64,000 nt of DNA from Saprospiraceae bacterium (GCA_022842725.1 JALHOZ010000011.1:60398-124397); one strand, 5' to 3'; positions 47,755 through 56,577 are shown, counted from the stretch's first letter. Numbers and translations: made by a program. Notes: generated by a model not told the origin, from the letters alone.

Positions 47755-48501
47755 TCAAATCACAGAACGTTTGTTGTCCCATTTTTCCAGTTGGTTGATC
47801 AAGGCAGCCATATCTTTGGGAATAGGTGCGGTACATTCAATCAATGCTCCGGTTTCCGGATGATTAAAAATAAGACTGAATGCATGAAGTGGTTGTCGTG
47901 TCAGTACCGGCTTTTCCTCTTCAAATTTTCCGATATTAAACTTTTTTTGTTTGATTTGAGACAAATACAACATATCCCTTTGGCCATATAAAGTGTCTAC
48001 GGCCAGCGGATGACCAATGTGCAACATGTGTACCCTGATCTGATGCATTCTGCCGGTATGTAATCTGAGCCTCACCACCGCAAAACGGTTGTATTGTTTT
48101 TCTACTTCGTATTCAGTAATACTTTCTTTACCTCTTTTATTGACAAGCATTTTTCCCCTGGTTGTCATTGATTCTGCCAAAGGAGCATTAATGATTCCTT
48201 TATCCGGAAAAAGTCTTCCTTCTACAATAGCAATATAATATTTTTTTACTTCCCGGTTTTCAAACAGCTCGGACATTTTGCGGTGCATATCCGGATTTTT
48301 GGCAAACAATACCACTCCTGATGTAAATCGGTCTAAACGATGTACAGGTATGACATCACCGTATTTTTTTTGCAGCATACTCAGAACACTGGGGGCAGCC
48401 GTATTGAACCTGTCCGGAATTGTCAGTAAACCCGCAGGTTTATTTACTGCGACCAAACCTTCATCTTCCCAGACAATTTCTAAATCTTTTATCTTTATCA
48501 T
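47755..48501 (-). CDS. RluA-family pseudouridine synthase
   Basis: The product has 248 residues. It isomerises uridine to pseudouridine in rRNA or tRNA. It has the RluA core without an S4 domain: VAVNKPAGLLTIPDR at the N-terminus, the catalytic-Asp motif PVHRLDRFTSGVVLFAK near residue 52-68, KKYYIAIVEG, and the C-terminal LRLHTGRMHQIRVHM...GHPLAVDTLYG. The target position cannot be told from the sequence. The stop codon of the RibF-GT2 gene is followed by this gene's start after 44 bases. Confidence 0.93.
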   Translation of the reverse strand: MIKIKDLEIVWEDEGLVAVNKPAGLLTIPDRFNTAAPSVLSMLQKKYGDVIPVHRLDRFTSGVVLFAKNPDMHRKMSELFENREVKKYYIAIVEGRLFPDKGIINAPLAESMTTRGKMLVNKRGKESITEYEVEKQYNRFAVVRLRLHTGRMHQIRVHMLHIGHPLAVDTLYGQRDMLYLSQIKQKKFNIGKFEEEKPVLTRQPLHAFSLIFNHPETGALIECTAPIPKDMAALINQLEKWDNKRSVI

Positions 48502-48545
48502 GTATATGTAACGGCTTCCTGTATCGGGAAGGCTGTTTTTTTTTA

Positions 48546-50549
48546 TCAGGTGAAGTCATTTGGACGGAGATCGGAAAACTTCTTTTTTCCTCCGATAAAA
48601 TAATCCCAAATAATCAATTTTTTATATAACTTTTTGCTGTTGTATGGTCCGATACGATGTTGGTATATCTTTTGCGTAAAAAAATGCCTGTGCCGGATAG
48701 CTTTCAGGAAACCAACATAAAAATGACCGTGGGCTTTCAGAACTGACCAAACATTTGACCATTGTCCTTTGGTTAAAAAAAGAATAGCAGCAATGCCGTC
48801 CAAAACCAACCTGAAAGGAAGTTTATAAAACAACAAAAACATCGACTCATTTTTCACCAAGGTAAACAGATTGTTTCTGAAGTTCAAAAACATCTTATAG
48901 GGTGATTGATAAGATAAGGTGCCACCACCCATGTGATATACTTTGCTTTCACCGCAGACCATAACTTTGTAACCTGCTCTTTTGACCCTCCAACAAAAAT
49001 CAATTTCTTCATGATGGGCAAAATAAGAAGTATCAAATCCTCCCAGATTTTTAAATACCTCGGCCCGGATCACCGTGGCCGCTCCGCTGCACCAGAAAAT
49101 CTCGGCATTTTCATTATATTGTCCTTTGTTTTCTTCTACGTCATCAAATAACCTTCCTCTGCAAAACGGATAAGCCAAAACATCCATAAATCCGCCGGCT
49201 GCCCCGGCATATTCAAACAGACTTTTATTTTCGAGAGATAAAATCAAAGGTTGGGTGGCTGCGATCGTTGGATCATTGTCCATCATTTGAAGAATTGGAT
49301 CCAACCAGCCATCGGTCACCAGGACGTCAGAATTAAGCAATACGTAATATTGTGCTTCGACATTAAGCAGGCCTTTATTGTATCCACCGGCAAAACCATA
49401 ATTTTTGGTCAATGAAATGGTTTTGACCTCCGGGTGCCATTCTTTGACATAGGTGATGGATTCATCATCAGAATGATTGTCGATCACGACTACTTCAACA
49501 TCTTCATTATTGCTACTGAAAGAAACTGAAGGAAGAAAAGACTCCAAAAAATCTTTTCCGTTATAGTTAAGAATGACAATGCTCGTTCTCGGGGCTTTGA
49601 CACCTTTAAATGCATTATATTCTTTTAAAATAAATCGGGCTGCTGCTTCATCTTTTGAAATCTGTTCAACCAAAGCCTCCTTGCCGGAAAACTTCATGTC
49701 GTCCCGAAGAAATTCAATAAACTCGACAACAACATCTCTGCCATAGGCATTTTCCGAAAATTCAAAAAGATGTACTTCCAACGCCTGCAAACCTTCAGAC
49801 AGAATGGTAGGCCTTTTGCCTATATACATCATGCCATCAAAAGTCAGGTGATCATAGATTGCCTTTACGGCATATACACCTTCCTTAGGCAACAATTTAT
49901 CTTTAAAATGCAGCTGAAGATTGGCTGTCGGATAACCTAAAGAGGTCCCCAGTTTATCACCGTAGACTACCTTGCCTGACAATCTGTAAGGGTAACCGAG
50001 GTATTGATACGCTTTTTGCACATCACCTTCTTCGACAGCCTCTCTGATTTTGGTGGATGAGATGGTATTGTTTTCCAATTCCTGGGCGGAAATCTCCATC
50101 ACTTTAAATCCATATTGGACACTGTATTCTTTGAGTAAACGAATGTCACCCAAACGATTCAGTCCGAACTTATGGTCGTAACCCAGAACAATATATTCAG
50201 GATGGAATTTTGCTAAAAGAAATTTTTCAACATATTCTCTTGCCTGGAGCTGTGAAAACTCAACAGAAAAAGGAATGATCACCAGGTGATCGATTCCAGT
50301 TCTACGGATTTCTTCTATTTTTTCTTCCGGAGAATTGAGCAAAAAAGTTTTTTTATCGTTTGGAAAAACGACATTTCTTGGGTGGGGATAAAAGGTTACC
50401 ACAACCGATTCTCCGCTGATTTCTTTCGCCAGGGTGACCATTCTTTTCAATATTGACTGATGACCAAGATGGACACCGTCAAATGATCCAATAGTCAGAA
50501 TAGTTTTGCGAAATTCCGGCAGAGTTTCAATGTTTCTGTATATGTTCAT
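48546..50549 (-). CDS. ribF: Fusion: bifunctional riboflavin kinase/FAD synthetase (RibF) plus family 2 glycosyltransferase
   Basis: The product has 667 residues in one uninterrupted frame. Residues 1 to about 305 form a complete RibF: GSFDGVHLGHQSIL with the HxGH nucleotidyl-transfer motif, TFYPHPRNVVFP, YDHKFGLNRLGD, ISSTKIREAVEEGD, then the kinase module with GDKLGTSLGYPTANL, EGVYAV and EVHLFEF. It makes FMN and FAD. From about residue 318 a complete GT2 begins: TSIVILNYNGKDFLESFLPS, VVVIDNHSDDES, NYGFAGGYNKGL, LLNSDVLVTDGW (DxD-like), CSGAATVIRAEVF and YFAHHEEIDFCWRVKRAGY, with a hydrophobic C-terminal stretch. The second half resembles rhamnosyltransferase-type GT2 enzymes. The ATG at 50549 is chosen; an earlier TTG lies in the promoter. 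I know of no functional reason to join the two, so fusion or loss of a stop codon is the likely origin. Confidence 0.9.
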   Translation of the reverse strand: MNIYRNIETLPEFRKTILTIGSFDGVHLGHQSILKRMVTLAKEISGESVVVTFYPHPRNVVFPNDKKTFLLNSPEEKIEEIRRTGIDHLVIIPFSVEFSQLQAREYVEKFLLAKFHPEYIVLGYDHKFGLNRLGDIRLLKEYSVQYGFKVMEISAQELENNTISSTKIREAVEEGDVQKAYQYLGYPYRLSGKVVYGDKLGTSLGYPTANLQLHFKDKLLPKEGVYAVKAIYDHLTFDGMMYIGKRPTILSEGLQALEVHLFEFSENAYGRDVVVEFIEFLRDDMKFSGKEALVEQISKDEAAARFILKEYNAFKGVKAPRTSIVILNYNGKDFLESFLPSVSFSSNNEDVEVVVIDNHSDDESITYVKEWHPEVKTISLTKNYGFAGGYNKGLLNVEAQYYVLLNSDVLVTDGWLDPILQMMDNDPTIAATQPLILSLENKSLFEYAGAAGGFMDVLAYPFCRGRLFDDVEENKGQYNENAEIFWCSGAATVIRAEVFKNLGGFDTSYFAHHEEIDFCWRVKRAGYKVMVCGESKVYHMGGGTLSYQSPYKMFLNFRNNLFTLVKNESMFLLFYKLPFRLVLDGIAAILFLTKGQWSNVWSVLKAHGHFYVGFLKAIRHRHFFTQKIYQHRIGPYNSKKLYKKLIIWDYFIGGKKKFSDLRPNDFT

Positions 50550-50564
50550 GTTTGAAATTCGATG

Positions 50565-50572
50565 CAAAGATA
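50565..50572 (-). promoter_or_regulatory. -7 promoter box of the ribF-GT2 gene
   Basis: Reads TATCTTTG on the minus strand, 15 bases before the ATG at 50549, predicting a very short leader. It rules out the upstream in-frame TTG as the start. Confidence 0.5.
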
Positions 50573-50780
50573 ATACTTAATCATAAGCCTGTGAGCCTTT
50601 TAATGATTATTTTGTATAAATACCATAACGAAGCAACCATTTCTTTTGTGCTTCTCTGATTAGTAAAAATCACCAAAAACATAAAAGATTTTTGATGTAC
50701 GATTTTGTTTGACTTTCTTTCCGTCCTGTTTTCGGATTTACTTTATCATATTTCCAAAACAAGTATTATCATAAAAATGT

Positions 50781-50788
50781 TATGTTTG
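50781..50788 (+). promoter_or_regulatory. -7 promoter box of the mrp gene
   Basis: TATGTTTG matches TAnnTTTG and lies 20 bases before the ATG at 50809. No -33 TTG is clear. The 190 bases upstream, shared with the divergent ribF promoter, hold no gene. Confidence 0.5.
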
Positions 50789-50808
50789 TCGATTGAATAA
50801 TTTCACCC

Positions 50809-51900
50809 ATGATTGACCATAACAAAATAGTAGATATACTCAGAGGTATCAAAGACCCTCAAAGCGGCCGGGACATTATTTCAGCCAAAATGGTAGAAGA
50901 TTTTCAGGTAGACGGTCAGAATATCGTTTTTTCCATCGTCCTGAAAACGAATGACAGCCAGCTGAAGTCTTCCCTCAATTTTGCCTGTATGGAAGCGATT
51001 CAACAGGTTTATCCGGAAGCTAATGTCCATATCCATCTGAAAATAAAGTCTGAAAGTGGTGCAGAAAATGACTCTGTCCTGCCTCAGGTAAAAAATGTCA
51101 TTGCTGTAGCTTCAGGCAAAGGCGGTGTCGGCAAATCCACAGTTGCCGTCAATCTCGCACTTTCTCTCCGTAATCAGGGAGCCAGGGTCGGGTTGATCGA
51201 TGCAGATTTATATGGTCCGTCTATTCCGACCATGATGGGGCTTACCGGCCAAAGACCTAAAGTCGAATTATTATACGGAAAACATAAAATTGTTCCTCTG
51301 GAGGCTCACGGTATCTATGTGATGTCGATTGGTTTTATCGTCGAACCCGAACAGGCTGTAGTGTTGCGAGGTCCGAGATTGGGAGGACTCATCAAACAGT
51401 TTATTCTCGATTGTTTGTGGCCGGATCTGGATTATCTCATCATTGATTTACCTCCGGGAACCGGTGATATCCAACTTACATTAGTACAAACCATACCGGT
51501 GACAGGTGCCGTTATGGTCACCACACCTCAGGAAGTCGCTGTAATTGATGCCGTCAAAGCGATGAATATGTTTTTATTACCCAATATAAATGTTCCCATC
51601 GTCGGTGTCGTGGAAAATATGAGTTGGTTTACACCTGCTGAGTTGCCGGACAACAAATATTTTATCTTTGGACAGGGAGGAGGTAAAAAGCTTGCCTCTG
51701 CTGCCAATGCCGTATTGCTTGGTCAGATTCCATTGGTACAAGGCGTAAGGGAAGGAGGAGATGAAGGTTTGCCGGTCTCCCTCAGAGATGATGCCCCGAC
51801 CAAAAAAGTTTTTGAAGAGATCGCTAAAAATCTCATCCGGCAAGTGCACGTCAGAAATGAGGTTATGGAGCCCACCCGCATTGTCAAAATGGAATCCTGA
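50809..51900 (+). CDS. mrp: Mrp/ApbC-family P-loop ATPase (iron-sulphur carrier type)
   Basis: The product has 363 residues. The N-terminal MIP18/DUF59 domain (about 1-90, ILRGIKDPQSGRDIISAKMV) is followed by a ParA-like ATPase with deviant Walker A ASGKGGVGKSTVAVNLA near residue 103, IDADLYGPSIPTMMG, and DLPPGTGDIQLTL. The family delivers Fe-S clusters to apoproteins in the cytosol. The C-terminal CxxC that binds the cluster in E. coli Mrp is absent: after VENMSWF comes TPAELPDNKYFIFGQGGG with no cysteines, a pattern I associate with Bacteroidota members. Monocistronic, with promoter and terminator visible. Confidence 0.93.
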   Translation: MIDHNKIVDILRGIKDPQSGRDIISAKMVEDFQVDGQNIVFSIVLKTNDSQLKSSLNFACMEAIQQVYPEANVHIHLKIKSESGAENDSVLPQVKNVIAVASGKGGVGKSTVAVNLALSLRNQGARVGLIDADLYGPSIPTMMGLTGQRPKVELLYGKHKIVPLEAHGIYVMSIGFIVEPEQAVVLRGPRLGGLIKQFILDCLWPDLDYLIIDLPPGTGDIQLTLVQTIPVTGAVMVTTPQEVAVIDAVKAMNMFLLPNINVPIVGVVENMSWFTPAELPDNKYFIFGQGGGKKLASAANAVLLGQIPLVQGVREGGDEGLPVSLRDDAPTKKVFEEIAKNLIRQVHVRNEVMEPTRIVKMES

Positions 51901-51920
51901 CAAAGATTAAAAAATATTAA

Positions 51921-51950
51921 AAACCGGTTTTCTCACAAACCGGTTTTTTT
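51921..51950 (+). terminator. Terminator of mrp
   Basis: AAACCGGTTT (51921-51930) pairs with AAACCGGTTT (51937-51946) across a 6-base loop and runs into a T-tract to 51950. The 240 bases after it, before the next gene, show no gene. Confidence 0.9.
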
Positions 51951-52191
51951 ATGCCTGGTAGTTTCCTGAATACTCCGTGGTGCCCTTTGTATTTTTGCCA
52001 ACAGCATAAAATTGTGGAAGAATGAATAGCCGAAGAAGACCAACACGTTCAGCCGATGACATAATTTTGATAAAAATTACAAAAATGACTACTAATCTTA
52101 TACCTACATATTAAATAAATCTATTATATTTACCCCTTCAAAAAGATTTTTTCTTTTTTTTAGTACCTGTTTTCCTAAAATAATGAGCATT

Positions 52192-53466
52192 ATGGCTAAA
52201 ATTTTGATCGTAGACGACGATAAAAGTATTCGTAAAACCTTACGTGATATCCTTGAATTTGAAAAGTACGAAGTGGACGAATCAACAGACGGACTCGATT
52301 GTATGGTCAAATTGAAACAAAACAAATTTGACGTAATCATCCTGGATGTCAAGATGCCACGTATGGATGGCATGGAAGCTATCGAAAAGATACAGAATTT
52401 TTGTCCGGATATACCTGTTATCATGATTTCCGGCCACGGCAATATTGATACAGCCGTAGAAGCCGTTAAAAAAGGCGCTTTTGATTTTATTCAAAAACCA
52501 CCTGATCTTAACCGATTGCTGATTACTTTGCGAAATGCCATTGACAAATCGTCTCTGATCACTGAAAAAAAAGTACTTCAGAGAAGGGTCACCGGTGCCA
52601 AAATTCAGGAGATGATCGGAGAATCAGAAGAAATCCGTCATATCAAAGATACAATCGATAAAGTCGCTCCAACGGAAGCCCGCGTACTCATCAATGGTGA
52701 AAACGGAACGGGAAAAGAACTGGTAGCCCGATGGATCCACCAGTCCAGCCGAAGGTCAGACTACCCTATCGTAGAGGTCAATTGTGCTGCCATTCCTTCA
52801 GAATTGATTGAAAGCGAATTGTTTGGTCATGAAAAAGGTTCTTTTACTTCGGCTATCAAACAACGTTTGGGCAAATTTGAACAGGCCAACGGAGGCACTT
52901 TATTTTTGGATGAGATAGGTGATATGAGTCTATCTGCACAAGCCAAGGTATTGAGGGCTTTGCAGGAAAATAAAATCACCAGAGTCGGCGGTGAAAAAGA
53001 TCTCAGCGTAGATGTAAGAGTGATCGCTGCGACCAATAAAGATCTTCGACTGGAAATCCAAAAAGGAAATTTCAGAGAGGATTTATACCACCGATTGGCC
53101 GTCATCATCGTCAAAGTACCTTCACTCAATGAAAGGAAGGCAGACATTCCTGTTTTGGCAGAACATTTTATTTCTCAGATTTGTGACGAATATAATACCG
53201 CTCATAAAAAGATCGAAAAAAATGCCATCACGGCGTTACAAAATTACAATTGGACGGGAAACATCCGCGAATTGAGAAATGTCATAGAGCGGCTTATTAT
53301 TCTTTCGGACAAAGTGATCACGGAAAAGGATGTCAATTTATACGTTTCTGTCAACAAACAATCTTCAGACCAACTAAAATCCCTGTTTGATAAGTTTGAT
53401 GATTTCCAGTCACTGAAATCTTATCTGCAGCAGGAATTTGAAAAATATAAAGGAGTATTGGCTTAA
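52192..53466 (+). CDS. NtrC-type sigma-54 response regulator lacking the DNA-binding domain
   Basis: The product has 424 residues. A receiver domain (1 to about 120) has the acidic pocket DDDKS and phospho-acceptor Asp near residue 52 (ILDVKMPRMDG). An AAA+ sigma-54 interaction domain follows: Walker A GENGTGKELVA, ESELFGHEKGSFTSA at the GAFTGA loop position, Walker B GGTLFLDEIGDMS, NIRELRNVIERL at the end. The usual Fis-type helix-turn-helix is missing; the protein stops at QQEFEKYKGVLA. The loop reads GSFTSA instead of GAFTGA. Sensor kinase not in the window. The ATG at 52192 (MAKILIVDD) is preferred over one nine bases earlier. The LOG gene begins 24 bases after the stop. Confidence 0.9.
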   Translation: MAKILIVDDDKSIRKTLRDILEFEKYEVDESTDGLDCMVKLKQNKFDVIILDVKMPRMDGMEAIEKIQNFCPDIPVIMISGHGNIDTAVEAVKKGAFDFIQKPPDLNRLLITLRNAIDKSSLITEKKVLQRRVTGAKIQEMIGESEEIRHIKDTIDKVAPTEARVLINGENGTGKELVARWIHQSSRRSDYPIVEVNCAAIPSELIESELFGHEKGSFTSAIKQRLGKFEQANGGTLFLDEIGDMSLSAQAKVLRALQENKITRVGGEKDLSVDVRVIAATNKDLRLEIQKGNFREDLYHRLAVIIVKVPSLNERKADIPVLAEHFISQICDEYNTAHKKIEKNAITALQNYNWTGNIRELRNVIERLIILSDKVITEKDVNLYVSVNKQSSDQLKSLFDKFDDFQSLKSYLQQEFEKYKGVLA

Positions 53467-53490
53467 TTTCCAACAGTTTTAAAAAGAAGT

Positions 53491-54231
53491 ATGTCAGAAG
53501 AAAATCAATTTGACAATGTAGATAAAAATTCGGTTCGCAAAACCAAAAAATGGACCGAAATCAAAGGGGAAAATAGCTGGACGATGTTCAAAGTGATTTC
53601 TGAACTGGTAGAAGGTTTTGAAACCTTAAACAGTCTTGCCCCGTGTATCTCTATTTTTGGTTCGGCGCGTACCAAACCCGACCATAAGTACTACAAACTG
53701 GCGACAGAGATTGCCCAACGATTTGTAGATGAAGGATTTGGTATCATCACCGGTGGTGGCCCCGGTATTATGGAAGCCGGAAACAAAGGTGCATACATTC
53801 AGGGTGGTTTGTCGGTGGGTTTGAACATAGATCTGCCTTTCGAACAAAACAACAATCCGTACATTGACCCTTCCAAAAACCTGAATTACCGGTACTTTTT
53901 TGTCCGCAAAGTCATGTTTGTCAAATATGCGCAGGCTTTTGTTGTATTGCCCGGAGGATTCGGCACGATGGACGAACTTTTTGAAGTATTGACTTTGATT
54001 CAAACCAAAAAAATCAACAAAGTTCCTGTCATTCTGGTAGGAACAGAATACTGGACCGGACTAAAAGACTGGATACAAAATGTTATGCTCGAACAAGCCG
54101 GTAATATCGTCGAAAAAGATTTGGACTTACTGCCTATTACAGACGATCCCAATGAAGTGGTCAGCATCATCACCAAATTTTATGATACTTCGGGACAGGA
54201 TCATTTGTTAAAACCGAATTACGAACTTTAA
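53491..54231 (+). CDS. LOG-family protein (TIGR00730, nucleoside-monophosphate phosphoribohydrolase type)
   Basis: The product has 246 residues. A lysine-decarboxylase-like Rossmann fold contains SIFGSARTKPDHKYY, ITGGGPGIMEAGNKGAY and the active-site motif VVLPGGFGTMDELFE (PGGxGTxxE). Proteins of this family release ribose 5-phosphate from nucleotide monophosphates, including cytokinin precursors. The name 'lysine decarboxylase' often attached to it is wrong (family knowledge). It is probably co-transcribed with the upstream regulator. Confidence 0.92.
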   Translation: MSEENQFDNVDKNSVRKTKKWTEIKGENSWTMFKVISELVEGFETLNSLAPCISIFGSARTKPDHKYYKLATEIAQRFVDEGFGIITGGGPGIMEAGNKGAYIQGGLSVGLNIDLPFEQNNNPYIDPSKNLNYRYFFVRKVMFVKYAQAFVVLPGGFGTMDELFEVLTLIQTKKINKVPVILVGTEYWTGLKDWIQNVMLEQAGNIVEKDLDLLPITDDPNEVVSIITKFYDTSGQDHLLKPNYEL

Positions 54232-54309
54232 TACGAAGGGTATTAAAGTTTTAGGTATCGAATGGTGCAAGGTTTAGAGTGCCGGAATTTAAGTATTTTT
54301 CTTATTGTG

Positions 54310-55413
54310 TCAAGGCATATTATTCAAATAATATCTGGTACTTTTCAGTATTCCGGTTTTTTTCAGTATGCCAAGTTCAACAAGGTGTTGTAAATCACGA
54401 GTGACGGTAGCATGGGGTGCTCCTGTTATGGATGTATAGTTAGAGGCGGATAATCCTCCTTTAAAACCCGCTGTTCCCTCATTAAAAATCCTCAGTAAAA
54501 CTTTGACTTCTCTCGCATTTAATAAAGATTCAAACTTACGGAATATGTTAGTTTTATATAAAACAAGTTCAATAGTCTTTATTGTATTTTCCTGGCCTTG
54601 TAATAACAAATCTGTAAAATAATCAAGGTATTTTTGAATATTCAGTTGATGATTTGTCATCTGAATTGAGTTATAATAGGATTTTTTATCTATATTAATG
54701 GTTTTAGAAAACGAATTGAAATTTGGTTGTCCCAATCTTTTTGAAATGATATATTCTGCTAAAGCCCGACCTATCCTTCCATTTCCGTCTTCAAAGGGGT
54801 GTATGTGTTCAAATCGCAGATGCGCAATAGCTGCAAAAACCAACGTCGGAAAGTCATCATAATTACCTGAATTTTTGTTGATCCATTTAATAAATGAATC
54901 CATTTCATAAAAAACTTTATCTGAAGGTGGAGCCTCATAATACAATTTCGGGTCAGACAAATTACCCGAAACAATTTGCATAGGCTCTTTATGAGCACGG
55001 TAAGTCCCGATATATTCTATATCTCTTCTTCCGTTCATCAACATTTTATGCCAATCAAAAAACAAATCATGATCAGGCTCTCTTTTATAATTTTTATAAA
55101 GGTCTACCATTAACTCTGCTACTCCTGCCTCAGCCGGTGAAGACTTTTTGAAATCTATGTTTAAACCCAAATTTCTTTTTATGGAACTTATTACGGATTC
55201 CCTGTCCAAAATCTCACCTTCAATCATTGAGGTTGCGTAAGCTTCTTCACTTAGCAGATTGACTTTGAGATCATCTTTTAAAGACTCGTCAACATGTTGA
55301 AGCAAGCCCATCTGCTTACCGATATTAATCAGAAATTTTTCTTCCTTTTGTTTTAATTTTGAAAGATCAAATTCATATTCAGGCCAGTTTGTGAGTTCCC
55401 AAATCCACTTCAT
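54310..55413 (-). CDS. Fic-domain protein (DUF4172-Fic-wHTH)
   Basis: The product has 367 residues. The N-terminal DUF4172-type start is MKWIWELTNWPEYEFD. An inhibitory-helix motif TSMIEGE ([S/T]xxxE[G/N]) follows near residue 60, then the full catalytic motif HPFEDGNGRIGRALAE near residue 205, and a C-terminal winged helix (LRIFNEGTAGFKGGLSASNYTSITGAPHATVTRDLQHL). Fic enzymes transfer AMP or related groups to protein hydroxyls; the intact motif predicts activity restrained by the N-terminal helix. The target is unknown. It lies next to an unusual set of TTATAACTCA repeats that its own winged helix could bind. First gene of the minus-strand accessory region. Confidence 0.92.
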   Translation of the reverse strand: MKWIWELTNWPEYEFDLSKLKQKEEKFLINIGKQMGLLQHVDESLKDDLKVNLLSEEAYATSMIEGEILDRESVISSIKRNLGLNIDFKKSSPAEAGVAELMVDLYKNYKREPDHDLFFDWHKMLMNGRRDIEYIGTYRAHKEPMQIVSGNLSDPKLYYEAPPSDKVFYEMDSFIKWINKNSGNYDDFPTLVFAAIAHLRFEHIHPFEDGNGRIGRALAEYIISKRLGQPNFNSFSKTINIDKKSYYNSIQMTNHQLNIQKYLDYFTDLLLQGQENTIKTIELVLYKTNIFRKFESLLNAREVKVLLRIFNEGTAGFKGGLSASNYTSITGAPHATVTRDLQHLVELGILKKTGILKSTRYYLNNMP

Positions 55414-55475
55414 ATCATCATTTTACATTGGGTAATAAAAGCAGGCAACATCCTGTATGGTTGCAAACAAATTGA

Positions 55476-55574
55476 TTATAACTCACTTATAACTCAAAAA
55501 CGAGCTATAAAGTTTCAATTTATACCTTACAAATCCAGTGTTTTATGAGTTATAAATAACATTCTTATAACTCA
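55476..55574. repeat. Four TTATAACTCA repeats upstream of the Fic gene (operator candidate)
   Basis: TTATAACTCA at 55476-55485 and 55487-55496 (direct, 11-bp period), the inverse TGAGTTATAA at 55546-55555, and TTATAACTCA at 55565-55574. The last two form a perfect 10-bp inverted repeat with a 9-base spacer. They lie 63-161 bases before the Fic start codon. The geometry suggests cooperative binding of a dimeric regulator. Confidence 0.75.
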
Positions 55575-55700
55575 TACAGCCTTTTTCCGGTAAAAAAACT
55601 TTTTATCTAACCTAAAAATACATGCACAATACATCAATAAAAAATCCTGAGAATAATATTTGGCATAGAACGCATTCATGGCAAAACCGGATTTTTGCTA

Positions 55701-56459
55701 TCAGTTTTTCAAAAAGGCTAATATATATTTTTGTATTTCTTTCCTTTGTTCGTCATTGGCATTGTCGTCCATTTCATTATGGGTGGTGTTTTCCAGTTTT
55801 ACGATTTTTATTCCATACTTTCGGATTTCCCTTTCTGTCGGAAGAACCCCTTCGTCTGCAGGTTGGTCGCTTGATCGTAGAGAATATACTTTGAGCCCCT
55901 TTTTTTTCGGTAAAACCATTCTTCTGTTGTCAAGGGTAATGATTTTATGCACCATGTTCAGATACTTTTGTGGAAAAAGGGCGGTCATATCGCCTCCGTT
56001 TGAATGTCCTATCAGGGTTATATGTTTGAAATCCAAATCCGGATGTGATTTTTTAAAAGTGTTGATGACAAATAAAATATTGTCGGCCCCACGTTCCCAA
56101 AAAGGTCGTCTGAGAATTTGTGGATTTCCGGTGAGTGGAAGCAAACTATCTGTAGCCAATTCGTGTTGGATGCTGACCACAAAAAAGCCCTGTGACGCTA
56201 CATATTCTGTCAAATAGGAATACGCTATGTAATCCCCGCCTTTATTCTGACCGTAACCGTGACTGAAAATAACCACTTTTTGTTTTGCTGAGGTTTTGGT
56301 GGTAGGTTTATAAATGGCCATCGGAATTTCCCGTTGTCTGTTTTGATCAAAAAGGGTCAATGTATCCGGACTTATCTGAGTAAAAGATTGATGTTTTTGC
56401 GAATTTCCGATTACTGAAAAACCGGATATAAGAACTGCAATAAAAATGAAAATATTCAT
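55701..56459 (-). CDS. Secreted alpha/beta-hydrolase
   Basis: The product has 252 residues from the ATG at 56459, whose N-terminus MNIFIFIAVLISGFSVIGNSQ is a signal peptide. An in-frame ATG pair at 56504 would add 15 residues. Fold landmarks: IFSHGYGQNKGGDYIAYSYL for the oxyanion region, nucleophile elbow LIGHSNGGDMTALF (GHSNGG) near residue 150, ITLDNRRM and a likely acid or His in the C-terminal third (ENTTHNEMDDN). Related to chlorophyllase/PAF-hydrolase-like families by the general layout; the substrate is unknown. Its upstream neighbour is palindromic site A. Confidence 0.75.
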   Translation of the reverse strand: MNIFIFIAVLISGFSVIGNSQKHQSFTQISPDTLTLFDQNRQREIPMAIYKPTTKTSAKQKVVIFSHGYGQNKGGDYIAYSYLTEYVASQGFFVVSIQHELATDSLLPLTGNPQILRRPFWERGADNILFVINTFKKSHPDLDFKHITLIGHSNGGDMTALFPQKYLNMVHKIITLDNRRMVLPKKKGLKVYSLRSSDQPADEGVLPTEREIRKYGIKIVKLENTTHNEMDDNANDEQRKEIQKYILAFLKN

Positions 56460-56577
56460 GTTTCGAAAAAGTGGAATATGGCTCAAATTAAATTTGGTCA
56501 TCATGCAGAAAGGATAAATTCCGGATTAAAAAGATACGTATTTAACCAATACATTTGGAAGTTTTTTGTTTGGATGG

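Noticed and set aside
48511..48548. Hairpin ACGGCTTCC/GGGAAGGCTGT followed by eight T on the + strand
   Set aside because: It points in the + direction between two minus-strand genes and ends no visible transcript. The stem has a bulge, so I did not list it as a terminator.
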